Source of the DNA: an uncultured Collinsella sp.
GTDB taxonomy: Bacteria; Actinomycetota; Coriobacteriia; Coriobacteriales; Coriobacteriaceae
DNA length: 14,902 nucleotides
Reading direction: 5' to 3'
Assembly (NCBI GenBank): GCA_900752345.1
Contig: CAADVA010000020.1
Coordinates: 1-14,902 of the forward strand
Shown: positions 14,285-14,902 of the stretch, piece by piece
Layout of the letters: each line of letters begins with the position of its first letter
Numbering within the stretch: position 1 is the stretch's first letter
Position numbers and translations under genes: made by a program
The notes under the pieces: model-generated
Told to the model about the DNA's origin: nothing
Database searches by the model: none
What the model saw: only the letters and a program-made list of their open reading frames with translations

Positions 14285-14902
14285 CTATTTACTTGCCGAA
14301 CCCGTGCTTCCCGATTCGCCGCTCCAGGGCATCTCATCCTCGAAGAGCCATATACGGGCAGACCCACTATCGCGTGCAGTCTGCGGGTCGGGCAAGCAGG
14401 TCTGTTCATAGGCATCTTGGATACACTGACCCATAAAATCGTTGAGCTCGGCCTGGTCGCCCTCCATGACATAGGCTGCATCGCCGGCCATGATGTAAAT
14501 ACCCGGACTCTCATTGCCCTCGTAACCCGGATCGTACGAGACATCACATAACTTTGCGCCGTTTGCAGTGTCCAGCTCGATGGAAGAGTGACATCCGCCA
14601 ACCATGTCGTTCGCTTTTGCCCGATAGGACGCATATCCGTACCAACGCTTAAATGTTTTGCCCTTGAGTAGCTCGGACGCCCTATCGATCAGGCTTGTAT
14701 CCGTGGTATAGCGCATGGCCCCAAGCTGAATACGCGGATAATTGCTAATACCCAGCACAGCCGGCTGCTCATCAAAATCAACCGTAATGGTCTCGGGCTT
14801 GTCGTCGCCGGTCAGAAGTTCGACAGATTGAGTCACAGGCTTGACCACCGGCTCCGTCCCCGCCGCAGGGAAGAAAGGCATACCGACCGCGCCCGCGCCC
14901 AC
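14285..14902 (-). CDS. unknown protein, 3' part (runs off the window)
   Basis: The reading frame ends at a TAG (14287-14285) and stays open to the right edge, so only the last 205 residues or so are visible. The true start is probably outside. I recognise no family. The visible part has a Pro/Val linker (PVVKPVTQSVELLTGDDKPE), then a compact acidic domain with regular beta-like segments, four cysteines (GGC, KLC, GQC and QTC), and a Ser/Gly tail (SGESGSTGSASK). The pattern of linker plus cysteine-containing domain would suit an exported or lipoprotein domain, but no signal sequence is in view. Confidence 0.6.
   Translation of the reverse strand: MGAGAVGMPFFPAAGTEPVVKPVTQSVELLTGDDKPETITVDFDEQPAVLGISNYPRIQLGAMRYTTDTSLIDRASELLKGKTFKRWYGYASYRAKANDMVGGCHSSIELDTANGAKLCDVSYDPGYEGNESPGIYIMAGDAAYVMEGDQAELNDFMGQCIQDAYEQTCLPDPQTARDSGSARIWLFEDEMPWSGESGSTGSASK

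Noticed and set aside
14045..14551. Plus-strand ORF of 168 codons running through family B repeats
   Set aside because: The repeat periods are 80 and 81 bases, so the frame is not kept between units. The second half lies opposite the partial minus-strand gene. No ribosome site is evident.

Overview
The window looks like chromosomal DNA of a high-GC gut actinobacterium of the class Coriobacteriia, most likely Collinsella. The reasons are the GC-rich coding sequence with strong Shine-Dalgarno sites, a mannose-family PTS operon with a DUF956 partner, a DUF5692-type membrane protein, and short palindromic intergenic repeats that I associate with this genus from memory. The assignment is an inference, not a database result. 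I see no phage, transposase, integrase, plasmid or CRISPR gene.

Layout from left to right. A partial tRNA-Arg(CCU) on the minus strand lies at the left edge. A minus-strand mannose-class PTS operon runs manX (EIIAB) - manY (EIIC) - manZ (EIID) - manO (DUF956) between 3467 and 185, with an intrinsic terminator or attenuator between manZ and manO. A 404-base, lower-GC region upstream of manX carries a perfect -10 box and repeated TTTGTTTAAACG-type sites. Next is a minus-strand pair, a 925-residue iron-sulfur flavoprotein oxidoreductase followed by hypA. Divergent from it is a TetR regulator followed by a DUF5692 multi-pass membrane protein. The shared intergenic region carries two TTGAC-N5-GTCAA dyads that look like TetR operators, so these four genes may form one regulated redox and membrane module.

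The right third holds a plus-strand single-pass membrane protein with a long acidic cytoplasmic tail, a tiny Pro/Lys-rich gene on the minus strand, clpB on the minus strand with its own terminator, and a 447-base non-coding stretch with three tandem dyad repeats. A partial unknown gene runs off the right edge.

Two repeat families stand out. Family A is a stem-loop with AGTTGCGGTGRAATAG arms. It occurs three times, each time in the same orientation and 8-24 bases beyond the stop codon of a minus-strand gene. Family B has ATCTGTAACA arms around loops of exactly 25 bases with differing sequence. It occurs three times in tandem upstream of clpB. The best candidates for something undescribed are these repeats and the TetR/DUF5692/oxidoreductase module.
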